Origin: an uncultured Clostridia bacterium
GTDB lineage: Bacteria; Bacillota; Clostridia; TANB77; CAG-508
Assembly: GCA_934129745.1 (NCBI GenBank)
Contig: CAKOWZ010000008.1
Coordinates: 1 to 64,000, forward strand
Length of the DNA stretch: 64,000 nt
Direction: 5' to 3'
Shown: positions 45,275-53,875 of the stretch, piece after piece
Layout of the letters: the number at the start of each line of letters is the position of its first letter
How positions within the stretch are numbered: the stretch's first letter is position 1
Position numbers and translations under genes: made by a program
The notes under the pieces: generated by a model
What the model was told of the DNA's origin: nothing
The model's database searches: none
Seen by the model: the letters and a program-made list of their open reading frames with translations, nothing else

Positions 45275-45760
45275 ATGAATAATTTCAATGAAATCATTCA
45301 AAACATTCAAGCAGAACTTTCAGAGCTGAAAAAAAGCAATGAAGAGTTAAAAAGGCTCAACAAAGCCCTAATGAAAGAAAATGCTTCATTACGGGAGCAA
45401 TTGAAGTTGCCTAACAGCAGTCAGCAACTTTCTATTGAAGAAGCATTTAAGCTCTTCTACATAAAAGAAGACACGCAAAGGTTAAAAACCAGAGCGTATA
45501 ATGCACTGATTCGTTATGGCACCAGCCATGACTATGAGTACATAAGTGACTTCAACGGTAAGAGTATCTACGACATCTTTAAAATAAGAAATTTGGGTGT
45601 TGCTGGATGTGCTGTTATCGTAATAGTAGCAGAGCACTTCGGAGAAATGATCAAGTTCCCAAATTGTGATGATTTGCTAAGCACAATAATAAAACGAAAG
45701 GAGATATTAAAAGTGAAAGAAAAAATCACTGAATATCGAGAAAAAATCGTATTCAAGTGA
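45275..45760 (+). CDS. Coiled-coil protein with RNAP alpha-CTD-like domain
   Basis: CGGAGG precedes ATG 45275. The N-terminus (about 1-50) is a coiled coil rich in Glu/Leu/Lys. The C-terminal part has TRAYNALIRYG, then YDIFKIRNLGVAGCAVI, the helix-hairpin-helix pattern of the RNA polymerase alpha C-terminal domain (the NLG turn). It could contact DNA or a transcription factor. One in-frame CGG at 45392-45394 encodes Arg, marking it as foreign. A GGGACGCGTCCC repeat follows its stop, so it has resided here for some time. Confidence 0.65.
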   Translation: MNNFNEIIQNIQAELSELKKSNEELKRLNKALMKENASLREQLKLPNSSQQLSIEEAFKLFYIKEDTQRLKTRAYNALIRYGTSHDYEYISDFNGKSIYDIFKIRNLGVAGCAVIVIVAEHFGEMIKFPNCDDLLSTIIKRKEILKVKEKITEYREKIVFK

Positions 45761-45762
45761 GA

Positions 45763-45811
45763 GCAGTTGGGGACGCGTCCCAATTGCACACATTGTGCAA
45801 TCTGGGACATA
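45763..45811. repeat. GGGACGCGTCCC palindromic repeat
   Basis: TTGGGGACGCGTCCCAATTGC is followed by CACATTGTGCAATCTGGGAC, a damaged second unit. It lies just after the gene at 45275. The 280-base stretch to 46092 holds nothing else recognised. Confidence 0.85.
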
Positions 45812-46091
45812 GTTCAGCTGATATGTGATCTAGTATTTTAATAAGTGAACAGAATATTTTCTGCTCACTTATTTTATTAATTTAAAAAAATTTTAAACCT
45901 ATATACTTAAAAAATGAAAATTTTTTAAGAAACAGTACAAAACTAAAATACACCATATAAAGTGAAAGCTATTCTTATATTTCACTTTACACTCAACACA
46001 TTATACTATAGACAATTATTACAAATATTGCTAAACAAATTTTTATATGTTAATATTAATAAAAAATAGAAAGGTATGTGATAATAATAAA

Positions 46092-46895
46092 ATGGCAAGC
46101 ATAAAAATGTTAGGAACAGGACACGGATTTGTATTTGATATATACAATACATGTTTTTTGTTAAAAAATAATAATGAAAATCTATTAGTAGATACTGGAG
46201 GAGGAGCAGAAATAGTAAGAAGATTAAAACAAAGCAATATAGACCTAAAAGATATTCACAACATATTCATTTCACACTGCCATACAGACCACATTTTAGG
46301 ATTAATGTGGATGTTAAAAAGAATGAGTAAGCTATTTGGAAAAGATACATATAAAGGAAAATTAAATATATATTGCAATAGTGAAGTAGCTGAAGCAATA
46401 CCTGCAATATATTCTCACTTATTTCCAACATCAAGAGTTGAGGCTATTACTGAAGGAATTGATATACATATATTATCTGATGGAGATAAATTTAAAACAG
46501 CAGGTTTAGAATTTACTGCAATAGATACAAAAGCAAAAAAGAATTCTTTATTGGGATTTGATGTAAAATTAAATAATAAAAGATTATGCTTTTTAGGAGA
46601 TGAAGAATGTAATCCAGAAATATACCCTAAAATTGAAAATGCAGATTATGTAATGCATGAAGCGTTTTGCTTAGATAGTGAAGAAAAAATATTCAAACCT
46701 TATCAACACAAACATTCAACAGTTAAATCAGTATGTGAAAAAATGAACAAACTTAATATAAAGAATTTGATTTTATATCACACAGAAGAAACACATATGG
46801 ATAATAGAAAAGAATTATATATAAATGAAGGAAAAAAATATTTTTCAAACAATATTATTGTTCCAGATGAAATGGAAGAAATTGAAATACGATAA
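46092..46895 (+). CDS. Metallo-beta-lactamase-fold hydrolase (RNase Z-like)
   Basis: The 267-residue protein has LGTGHGFVFDIYNTCFLLK, SHCHTDHILGL (HxHxDH), FLGDEECN and a late ILYHTEETH. This is the pattern of the ribonuclease Z/MBL branch. It may process nucleic acids or phosphodiesters in the cytosol. The start at 46092 is chosen by homology pattern; AAAGG at 46069 is far upstream, and an earlier in-frame ATG at 46047 also lacks a clear site. Confidence 0.82.
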   Translation: MASIKMLGTGHGFVFDIYNTCFLLKNNNENLLVDTGGGAEIVRRLKQSNIDLKDIHNIFISHCHTDHILGLMWMLKRMSKLFGKDTYKGKLNIYCNSEVAEAIPAIYSHLFPTSRVEAITEGIDIHILSDGDKFKTAGLEFTAIDTKAKKNSLLGFDVKLNNKRLCFLGDEECNPEIYPKIENADYVMHEAFCLDSEEKIFKPYQHKHSTVKSVCEKMNKLNIKNLILYHTEETHMDNRKELYINEGKKYFSNNIIVPDEMEEIEIR

Positions 46896-47063
46896 ATAAA
46901 TTAGAGATGAAAAAAGTTAGTGATATATATTTAGTGAATTAGATGAATTCATATTTTTGTGTCATTTTATATGGCTTTTTTTTCGATGTTATGATAAGAT
47001 ATAGGTAGATATTTATAAGTGCTTAAAATACTAGAGTACCATGGATAACAGGATGGTGAAATT

Positions 47064-48635
47064 ATGAAAGACTTTGAAAATATGACAAACGAAGAAATGG
47101 AAAGAGAAGAAATTATAGAAAGCTTGAAAGAGCAATATACTGATCAAGTTACATTAAAAATACTTATAAATTATGTAGAGGAATTTCAGCAATGTTTTGG
47201 AAAATATATACCAACTGAAGAAGTTATAAAAAGAATAAAACAAAGAGTGAAATTTAATATTGAGATAACTGATGAATATATAGATGGTAATTTAGATGGA
47301 CAATACGATATAAGTGATTCAACGGTTAGATTGCATAAAAATGTACTTGAGAATGAAGATTATTGTGCATATTTAACATTTCATGAACTAACACATGCTA
47401 TTACTGTAAAAGATTTACAAGACGGAAGAAAAATAATGGGATTTTCATTTATAAAAAATCAACTAGGACTTGGATTGAACGAAGCAATGACAGAATGGCT
47501 GACACAAATTAGAAACAAGAAGTTTGGAAAAGAAGGAAAGTCTGGCTACGAAACAATTGTAGAGCAAATAATTCATTTGGCTCAAATTATAGGAGAAGAT
47601 AACTTAATTAATTGTTTTTTATATGAACCTGAGAAATTAGAAGAATTATTAAAAAACAATAATATGGATTATAATGAATTAGAAGAAGCATTTTATAAAT
47701 TTGTAGGAAAAGATGCAGAAGTATATAATTTAGAAAATAATATGAAACTAAACAATATTCAAAATTATAACCTATATAAACAAGTTGAAATAATATTTGA
47801 TAATTATAGTGATGGCATTGGTAATATTGATTCAATAGAACTCTTTAAAAGAAAATATCAAATATTAAGCAGTTATAGAAATCAAGATGTTAATATAAAT
47901 AAAATTATGGAGTTTCATTATTATACAAGTATGTTTAGTGATATAACAAAATTAATACAAAAAGGAATACTAGAACAAGAAATATATGATGTATTAAGAG
48001 AATTAAATGTACCACCTAATAATTATAAACTTTGTAATGAATTTAAAAAAATGTTATCAGGTAATAAAAAACAGTCAGCAATATTATTAAATGATTTTTT
48101 CAGGAAATATCCAAATGAATATTATGATTTCGCATTGCAAAATTATAGTTTTCTTTATGATAAATTTTCTGAAACACTACTGTATCCGCAAGGAGAAAAT
48201 CTATATGATGTAGCCAAATATGCGATGATAGGAAGATTCTTATCTGGACATCCAGATTATGAATATGATGAAATATCTACACGAAAACTAATTGGTTCAA
48301 ACAACAGTGCAGTCTATTGTTTTAAAACATTAGATAATAGTCAATATGTATATACTATACCTAATGGTCTTGTTGAAAAAATAGGTAAAGACAAATTCAA
48401 AGTTACAATGCAAGATACTGAAGTAACTTTAAGCTTAGGGGATAGTATATCTTATGAAGCAAAAGGTAAAAATGTAATTCATTTTTCTTTAGGATATTCA
48501 GAAAGTAGTCAATTAGAGGATATAGAATATTATATAGATATGGAAAATGTTGACGAATCAGAAAAAGAAAAATATAAGCAGAAAGCTAAAGAAATCAGGA
48601 AAAAAAATAAAGAAAAAAAACAAACAGAATTGTAA
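47064..48635 (+). CDS. Zincin-type metalloprotease-like protein
   Basis: The 523-residue protein contains FHELTHAI (HExxH) near residue 106 and NEAMTEWLTQ about 35 residues later, giving the third zinc ligand of a gluzincin. The remainder is helical and has no signal peptide or membrane segment; the end is a Lys-rich coil. CAGGATGG precedes the ATG. The small two-segment membrane protein gene follows at once. Substrate and family are not known to me. Confidence 0.65.
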   Translation: MKDFENMTNEEMEREEIIESLKEQYTDQVTLKILINYVEEFQQCFGKYIPTEEVIKRIKQRVKFNIEITDEYIDGNLDGQYDISDSTVRLHKNVLENEDYCAYLTFHELTHAITVKDLQDGRKIMGFSFIKNQLGLGLNEAMTEWLTQIRNKKFGKEGKSGYETIVEQIIHLAQIIGEDNLINCFLYEPEKLEELLKNNNMDYNELEEAFYKFVGKDAEVYNLENNMKLNNIQNYNLYKQVEIIFDNYSDGIGNIDSIELFKRKYQILSSYRNQDVNINKIMEFHYYTSMFSDITKLIQKGILEQEIYDVLRELNVPPNNYKLCNEFKKMLSGNKKQSAILLNDFFRKYPNEYYDFALQNYSFLYDKFSETLLYPQGENLYDVAKYAMIGRFLSGHPDYEYDEISTRKLIGSNNSAVYCFKTLDNSQYVYTIPNGLVEKIGKDKFKVTMQDTEVTLSLGDSISYEAKGKNVIHFSLGYSESSQLEDIEYYIDMENVDESEKEKYKQKAKEIRKKNKEKKQTEL

Positions 48636-48680
48636 TTGACAATAATTATAACTATTAATAATAAAAAATGGAGGTTTAGT

Positions 48681-48941
48681 ATGGAATTAAAAGAATTAGA
48701 AGAAGAAGTATTAAAAATTAAAGAAAGAAACAAAAGAGTTGAATTAGACAAGGCTTGGGAAACAAGTTGGACTAGAAAAATATGCATAATGGTATTAACT
48801 TATATTGTTGTAATAATATACTCTTATGTAATAAAAGAATTTGATAATATATTTTTAAGTTCTTTAGTACCAGTAATAGGTTTTACATTATCTACATTAT
48901 CACTAGGATTAGTTAGAAAAATATGGGAGAAAGGTAAATAA
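48681..48941 (+). CDS. Small two-segment membrane protein
   Basis: ATG 48681 follows GGAGG (48670-48674). The 86-residue protein has an N-terminal coiled stretch (LKELEEEVLKIKERNKRVELD), then two membrane segments (about 35-53 and 62-78) and a charged end. Such proteins are widespread in bacteria and unnamed. It is likely cotranscribed with the metalloprotease-like gene. Confidence 0.65.
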   Translation: MELKELEEEVLKIKERNKRVELDKAWETSWTRKICIMVLTYIVVIIYSYVIKEFDNIFLSSLVPVIGFTLSTLSLGLVRKIWEKGK

Positions 48942-49077
48942 TAAAATTACAGAATCAAAATATAAAATTATAACTACTTTAAAAGATATTTAATTAAAGC
49001 TATTTAAATGAAAGTGGATTATATTAAATAATATTGCAAATAATAAATAGAAACAAAAGAGATAGGAGATGCAAAAG

Positions 49078-49845
49078 ATGATTGACCTACCAAAAGCAAA
49101 TAAGGAATTTATTAAGTATGTTAAAGAATTTGATGATACAAATTGGAAAATAAAAGGAAAACAAAGACATTCTATTAGAGTTGAAAATATTTCAAAACTA
49201 ATTGCAGAAGATTTAAAATTAAATCAAGAGGAAATAGATTTGGCAATGTTAATAGGACTTTTACATGATATTGGTAGATTTGAACAAGAAAAACAATATC
49301 ATACTTTTAATGATTTAAAAAGCTTTGATCATGGTGATTATGGTGCTGAACTATTAAAAAAACTAATACGAAATTTTATAAGTATAGATAAATATGATAA
49401 AGTAATCTTTGAGGCTGTAAGAAATCACAACAAATTAAGAATAGATGAAAATTTAAACGAACAAGAAAGATTATTTGCCAAACTTGTAAGAGATGCTGAT
49501 AAACTTGATATTATGGACGAAACTATTAATTTATTTTACAAAGAAACTAGAGATTTAGTAAATGAATCGGATATTTCTGAATATACATTAAATTTTGTAA
49601 GAAATCATCAGCCAGTAATCACTCCAAAAGATGTTGAGATATCACGTTTAGATGGTGTTGTAAGAACAATTGCTTTTGTATTTGATTTAAATTACAATAA
49701 AAGTTTCCAAATTTTAAAGGAACAAAATTATATTAATAGAATAATAGACAAATTCGATTACAAGAATGAACATGCAAAAAAATGTATCGAAGAAGTAAGA
49801 AAAATAGCTAATGAGTATGTTGATGAAAAACTAAAAGACTCCTGA
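49078..49845 (+). CDS. HD-domain phosphohydrolase
   Basis: The 255-residue protein has RHSIRVENI, LIGLLHDIGRFEQ and FDHGDYGAELL with the HD residues, then VRDADKLDIMDE. This is the HD family of metal-dependent phosphohydrolases. ATG 49078 is chosen because AGGAG sits 9 bases upstream; ATG 49069 is immediately next to it. The C-terminal helix carries Lys-rich residues. The substrate is unknown, and the gene stands alone between two terminator-like regions. Confidence 0.85.
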   Translation: MIDLPKANKEFIKYVKEFDDTNWKIKGKQRHSIRVENISKLIAEDLKLNQEEIDLAMLIGLLHDIGRFEQEKQYHTFNDLKSFDHGDYGAELLKKLIRNFISIDKYDKVIFEAVRNHNKLRIDENLNEQERLFAKLVRDADKLDIMDETINLFYKETRDLVNESDISEYTLNFVRNHQPVITPKDVEISRLDGVVRTIAFVFDLNYNKSFQILKEQNYINRIIDKFDYKNEHAKKCIEEVRKIANEYVDEKLKDS

Positions 49846-49871
49846 ACAATCAGAAGCCTTTTAGTTTTTTG
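49829..49871. terminator. Terminator after the HD gene
   Basis: CTAAAAG-CT-CTGA pairs with TCAG-AG-CTTTTAG around ACAA, with single mismatches, followed by TTTTTT. It overlaps the end of the HD gene. Confidence 0.7.
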
Positions 49872-49887
49872 CTTGAAATGGTGAACC

Positions 49888-50298
49888 TTATGCCTTCTCA
49901 GGATAGAGCTGTACCCAGCCAGCATCATATCCGTCCTTGACTTCAACAGAATTGCTGGTCACATGCATTCTTCTCTTGAAAGGGAAAACACAAACATCAA
50001 TCCCAACTTCTTCAGCAGTTTCGCCGAGAATGTTGTCAGGACCATAGTCGCAGTCCAATTCAACCCTTGAAGATGTCGCAAGTTCGTTCTCAATGCGCTG
50101 GGCAAGCAGATTGCAGAACTGCTCAAGCTGTTCTTCGGTTGCAGCATTCTGCATTGCTCGCATGTGTCCCATCATCATAATCATGAAGGACTCATTACTT
50201 CTTCGGTCCCCGTTACAAAAACTGTTAGGGGTCGGATTGCCGATTGCCTCTGTCCACCATTTTGCGGCAACAGTTGTTGCCTGTCGTACCTCTGCCAT
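49888..50298 (-). CDS. Hypothetical 136-residue accessory protein
   Basis: GGAGG precedes ATG 50298 on the minus strand. The protein is compact and acidic, with RQATTVAAKWWTEAIGNP at the N-terminus, MIMMMGHMRAMQNAATEEQL, LDCDYGPDNILGETAEEVG and a C-terminal VQLYPEKA. It is much more GC-rich than the core genes and is a single-gene unit with its own promoter. I do not recognise the family. Confidence 0.6.
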   Translation of the reverse strand: MAEVRQATTVAAKWWTEAIGNPTPNSFCNGDRRSNESFMIMMMGHMRAMQNAATEEQLEQFCNLLAQRIENELATSSRVELDCDYGPDNILGETAEEVGIDVCVFPFKRRMHVTSNSVEVKDGYDAGWVQLYPEKA

Positions 50299-50384
50299 AG
50301 TTGTAAACCTCCTTAATGAATTTCTAGGCATATTTATACGGAATGTGCTTTATTTGTATTCGCGCACTGCGAATATCAATAATT

Positions 50385-50413
50385 ATTATAGCATAGATTT
50401 ACATAAAATACAA
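50385..50413 (-). promoter_or_regulatory. Promoter of the gene at 50298
   Basis: On the minus strand TTGTAT and TATAAT are separated by 17 bases containing TTATGTAAA. An ATTCGC-AGTGC-GCGAAT hairpin lies in the leader. Confidence 0.65.
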
Positions 50414-50449
50414 TATTTAGTTGCTATTATTTAATATATGAAAGAATTA

Positions 50450-50844
50450 TGGATTGTCAACCCTTTTTTTGTACAATTTATATAAGGACACTTTTAATAA
50501 CATCATTAATTTTTCATTACGGTAATAAACTTAACTTATGTAAGTTTATTACCAATTACATATTATAATTTTCATTCATTGTGCAATTACGAAAATGGCA
50601 TAAATCACTTCGTTTTTTATACATTTTCTTCATTGACAATCTAATATGTTGTTCTTCTTATGGAAGACCACGAAGTAGAACATACAACTTTCTTCATTTT
50701 AAAAAGCTATTAAAAGAAAACAATCTTCCAGATATAAGATGGCATGATTTAAGAGCAACTTATGCAACAATACTATTAAAGAATAATTTTAATTTAAAAG
50801 CAGTATCTAAAAAGTTAGGACATGCTACACAAATTATAACAGCA
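50450..50844. repeat. 395-bp direct repeat, copy A
   Basis: Near-identical to 58705-59098 (same strand). It includes a GGTAATAAACTTA / TAAGTTTATTACC inverted repeat and then the 3' part of a tyrosine recombinase gene. The two copies enclose 7.9 kb. Confidence 0.9.
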
Positions 50845-50910
50845 CAAGATGCCGTAAACAAACACAATATCGTTAAAATACAAATTAAAGAACGGAGAGA
50901 TTGCAATTAG
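50581..50910 (+). pseudogene. Tyrosine recombinase fragment, copy A
   Basis: The frame carries LPDIRWHDLRATYATILLKN and VSKKLGHATQIITA of an integrase catalytic domain. It then leaves the family at 50844, so the catalytic Tyr is missing. The N-terminus is also missing. The tail has an in-frame CGG at about 50894 without meaning for the family. Confidence 0.8.
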
Positions 50911-51011
50911 ATGAAGAGATGACTAATACAAAAGAAACAGGAAAAACGAGATAAAAAAATACCCCCATTTCAAGATAAGCAATGCTTAAACGAGAAATGG
51001 GGGTTGTGGCT

Positions 51012-51392
51012 TTATTCGCCGTGCATCCAGCCACAGGAGTAACAGTCACCGCAAAGGTAATTGGAACAGCCACTGCAACCTTGCGGTTTAGTGGTAACCT
51101 TGTAAAAGGCGATTGCTCCTTTGGGTACTGAAGTTGCTCCTTCCTCTAGGTTGGGTCCGTGGTAGTCTGCTATATACAGTACATCGTTCTCATCACTGAT
51201 ATATGCACTGTCTGACTTGTTTCTAAGCTCAAAACCGAGAATACCAGATATAACTCGCGTCATATTGGCATCAGAGATGGCAGAGAAAACATCAGTCGGA
51301 ATCGTGGCAGGGTCAACAACGGTAAAACGTACGAGTGAGAAATCGCTGGTGCAGAGCATGTCGGGGGTAAACCTATCAACAATGTAAGCCAT
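51012..51392 (-). CDS. DUF1874-like protein (STIV B116 / AcrIII-1-like fold)
   Basis: AAAGGAGAA precedes the ATG. The 126-residue protein opens MAYIVDRFTPDMLC, continues VISGILGFELRN and VLYIADYHGPNLEEGATSVP, then KGAIAFYKV. This is the sequence order of DUF1874, the STIV B116 fold that includes the AcrIII-1 and Crn2 ring nucleases. The loop where ring nucleases carry the catalytic His reads SAISDANMT here, so that activity may be lost. A Cys-rich tail (CSGCSNYLCGDCYSCGW) is unusual. GC-rich single-gene cassette. Confidence 0.5.
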   Translation of the reverse strand: MAYIVDRFTPDMLCTSDFSLVRFTVVDPATIPTDVFSAISDANMTRVISGILGFELRNKSDSAYISDENDVLYIADYHGPNLEEGATSVPKGAIAFYKVTTKPQGCSGCSNYLCGDCYSCGWMHGE

Positions 51393-51465
51393 AAAAATTC
51401 TCCTTTCTGTGCCACTTATACATAGGTGGTCTTACCAGATAAATAAGATTTTATCGAACAAATAT

Positions 51466-51494
51466 AGTATAACATACTTTACATAAAATATCAA
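51466..51494 (-). promoter_or_regulatory. Promoter of the DUF1874-like gene
   Basis: Minus-strand TTGATA and TATACT, 17-base spacer containing TTATGTAAA. A CCAC-CTATGTATAA-GTGG hairpin lies in the leader. Confidence 0.65.
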
Positions 51495-51496
51495 CT

Positions 51497-51703
51497 TTGG
51501 TTAACCTTCCAATTTTTGTTAATGACACACAAATGACTGAAACAGAAGATACAATTACATTTGATTTTGAAAATAAGAAAATTGAAGTTCCAAAAACTGG
51601 AGAAAATTCACCAATAAGATTAGCTTTAGGAGTAATTCTTTTAGCTTTCTTAGGTATAGCATGGGGATTTATAAAAATTTTTAAGAAAAAAGATAATAAA
51701 TAA
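51497..51703 (+). pseudogene. C-terminal remnant of a cell-wall-anchored surface protein
   Basis: The 68-residue frame ends with IEVPKTGENSPIRLALGVIL, a hydrophobic segment and the basic tail KIFKKKDNK, the cell-wall sorting signal recognised by sortase. No signal peptide or start with ribosome binding site exists, so only the 3' end of a larger gene remains. Confidence 0.65.
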
Positions 51704-51906
51704 AAAGTACATTCGAGGGGAATAATATGCAAGAAGGTAGCAATATTCGTGGTAAAAATATGCAAAAATGAAAAAATAGCAATTACTTATTGACTTTTGG
51801 GAGGAATATTAATAAAAATTCCTTGCGAAAGTCAATAAATTTATAAAGAATGTGAATAAAATTATTTTGAAAAAATTGTTAAAAATAAGTCAAATGTGAA
51901 ATTATA

Positions 51907-51972
51907 CACTAAAAGTGCCTCGAAAAATGTGAAAGTTTGCACAAAAAGTGCCTTAAAAAACGTGAAACTCTG
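51907..51972. repeat. 33-bp tandem repeat before the AAA ATPase gene
   Basis: Two units of CACWAAAAGTGCCTYRAAAA plus a GTGAAA end lie directly upstream of the -35 box at 51973. They could be a regulator's operator. The sequence 51704-51906 holds nothing else recognised. Confidence 0.65.
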
Positions 51973-52001
51973 TTGACAGAACATTTAATTTATACTACAA
52001 T
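51973..52001 (+). promoter_or_regulatory. Promoter of the AAA ATPase gene
   Basis: TTGACA 51973-51978 and TACAAT 51996-52001 with a 17-base spacer. Confidence 0.8.
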
Positions 52002-52019
52002 AAGTATGGAGGCGAGCAA

Positions 52020-53324
52020 ATGAAAAGAAAAATATATAAAGATTTAGTTGATTGGAAAGATAGGGGAATGAAAAAAGCTTTAATGGTTATTGGAGCAAGA
52101 CAGGTTGGAAAAACATACATAATAGAAGAATTTTGTAAAAATGAATTTGAAAATTATGTTTCAATAAACATGTTAGATCATCCTGAAATTACAGAGCTTT
52201 ATAAACAAAACATATCATCTGAAGAAAAGTATATAAGACTATGTGCTAATTTAAATATAAATCCAAATCTAGAAAATACCATAATATTTTTTGATGAAAT
52301 TCAAGAAAGTGAAGAACTTATTTCAGCACTAAAATGGTATTGTGAGTCAGAAAAGCCATTTAAAGTAATTTGTGCAGGAAGTCTTTTAGGTGTTAAACTA
52401 AAAAGATTTCATAGTTCGTTCCCAGTTGGTAAAGTAGAGCTACTTCATATGTATCCAATGGACTTGGAAGAATTTTTATTAACACAAAATTCTGGAGATT
52501 ACCTAACTAAATATATAAAGGAATGCTATGAGCAAAATAAGCCAATGGATAATGTAATGCACGAAAAATTAAAAGATTTATATAGAAAATATTTATGCGT
52601 TGGTGGATTACCAGAAGTTGTTAGTGAATTTTCTACAAATGATATGGACATTTTACAAATTAACAGGAAAACAATTGAAGATATTATATTGTCATATATA
52701 AATGATATGAATAAGTATGTAGATAACAAATTTGAAGCCGCAAAAAATGAAGCTATTTATAAATCAATACCTGTGCAAATTGGAAATAAATCAAATAAGT
52801 TCCAATATACAAAAATTGAAAAAAATGCAAGAAAGCGTGATTATGAAAGTTCACTAGAATGGTTGTTATCAAGCAATATGATATATAAGTGTAATTTGCT
52901 AAATAGCATAAATATACCACCAGAGGCATTTAAAAATGAGGATGTATTCAAAATATATATGGGAGATGTTGGTGTACTTAATACAATGTTAAAAATAAAT
53001 ACAAATGAAATATACTTAGATAAACCATTTATATATAAAGGCGATATTGCTAAAAATTATGTCGCAAATCAATTGATATTTAATAATGTTGCATTATATT
53101 ATTGGGCAACAGCAAGTAATTCAGAAATTGATTTTATTATATATAATGAGGATGGTATTATACCAATTGAAGTAAAAGCAAGTGATAATACACAATCAAA
53201 AAGTCTAAATGCTTATGTAAAAAAATACAATCCAAAATATTCAATTCGAGTATCAGGAAAGAATTTTGGATTTGAAAACGGAATAAAGTCAGTACCGCTT
53301 TATGCTGCATATTTAATTAAATAA
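52020..53324 (+). CDS. AAA_14/DUF4143 ATPase
   Basis: The 434-residue protein has the P-loop MVIGARQVGKTYIIEEF near residue 22, Walker B IIFFDEIQE near 89 and the sensor AGSLLG. The DUF4143 C-terminal part is marked by YLCVGGLPEVVSEF, YMGDVGVLNTML and a YYWATASNSEIDFII segment. The last part resembles a PD-(D/E)XK-like fold. These ATPases are frequent in accessory regions of gut bacteria and often linked to defence or toxin systems; the role is unknown. GGAGG precedes the ATG. Confidence 0.9.
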   Translation: MKRKIYKDLVDWKDRGMKKALMVIGARQVGKTYIIEEFCKNEFENYVSINMLDHPEITELYKQNISSEEKYIRLCANLNINPNLENTIIFFDEIQESEELISALKWYCESEKPFKVICAGSLLGVKLKRFHSSFPVGKVELLHMYPMDLEEFLLTQNSGDYLTKYIKECYEQNKPMDNVMHEKLKDLYRKYLCVGGLPEVVSEFSTNDMDILQINRKTIEDIILSYINDMNKYVDNKFEAAKNEAIYKSIPVQIGNKSNKFQYTKIEKNARKRDYESSLEWLLSSNMIYKCNLLNSINIPPEAFKNEDVFKIYMGDVGVLNTMLKINTNEIYLDKPFIYKGDIAKNYVANQLIFNNVALYYWATASNSEIDFIIYNEDGIIPIEVKASDNTQSKSLNAYVKKYNPKYSIRVSGKNFGFENGIKSVPLYAAYLIK

Positions 53325-53347
53325 AAATTTTACAAAAGTAAAAGAAT

Positions 53348-53389
53348 AAAAAGAGAAGTTGATTTTTAAAAGATTAACTTCTCTTCTTT
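53348..53389 (+). terminator. Terminator
   Basis: AAGAGAAGTTGATTTTT pairs approximately with AGATTAACTTCTCTT followed by CTTTG. Confidence 0.7.
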
Positions 53390-53491
53390 GCGTTATGCAA
53401 GAAAGGAGTGGATAGGTTATACTAAATTAGACAAAAAAGATAAGGACATGTTATAATAAAATTTAAATAAAAGAATATGGAGGAATTAAAC

Positions 53492-53707
53492 ATGTCTAGA
53501 AGAGAAAGAAGAGAATTTACAGAAGAGTTTAAATTACAAATGGTAAAATTATATAATAGTGGAAAACCAGTCGTTGAAATAGTAAAAGAATATGATTTAA
53601 CACATTCTGCTTTTATGAACTGGATTCAAAAATATAATAAAACAGGATCTTTTAAAGCATGTGATAATAGAACTGAAGAAGAAAAAGAATTACTTAGATT
53701 AAATTGA
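53492..53707 (+). pseudogene. IS3-family OrfA fragment
   Basis: GGAGG precedes ATG 53492. The 71 residues form the helix-turn-helix of an IS3/IS911-type OrfA (FTEEFKLQMVKLYNSGKPVV, AFMNWIQKYNKTGSF). They stop at LLRLN before the leucine zipper is complete. OrfB is absent, so the insertion sequence is defunct. Confidence 0.8.
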
Positions 53708-53806
53708 AAAAATATAAAATTAATTATGCATATTGACAATAACAAAAAAAAAGTATAATATAAAAGTAAATACAAATGAGTAAAAAATAAAAGGAGATAA
53801 ACACAA

Positions 53807-53875
53807 ATGAAAAACATGAACCGCAAAGCCTTGAGGCTGTACACACACACACACACACACACGAGTATTTTATAA
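53807..53875 (+). CDS. Microsatellite-containing short ORF (phase-variation candidate)
   Basis: AAAGGAGA precedes ATG 53807. The frame reads MKNMNRKALRLY, then THTHTHT from an (AC)11 tract at 53841-53862, and stops at 53873. One added AC unit would shift the frame to continue with RVFYKRIKNNKPDNNHIQNQ and reach a stop at about 53996, nearly tripling the product. The present state may be OFF. Function unknown; it could also be debris. Confidence 0.4.
   Translation: MKNMNRKALRLYTHTHTHTSIL
53841..53862. repeat. (AC)11 dinucleotide microsatellite
   Basis: Eleven perfect AC units inside a short ORF with a good ribosome binding site. Dinucleotide runs of this length are rare in bacterial genomes and are prone to slippage. 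Confidence 0.95.

Noticed and set aside
50890..50900. CGG in the integrase fragment A tail as a sixth shift site
   Set aside because: The sequence after 50844 no longer matches an integrase, so there is no homology to judge either frame.
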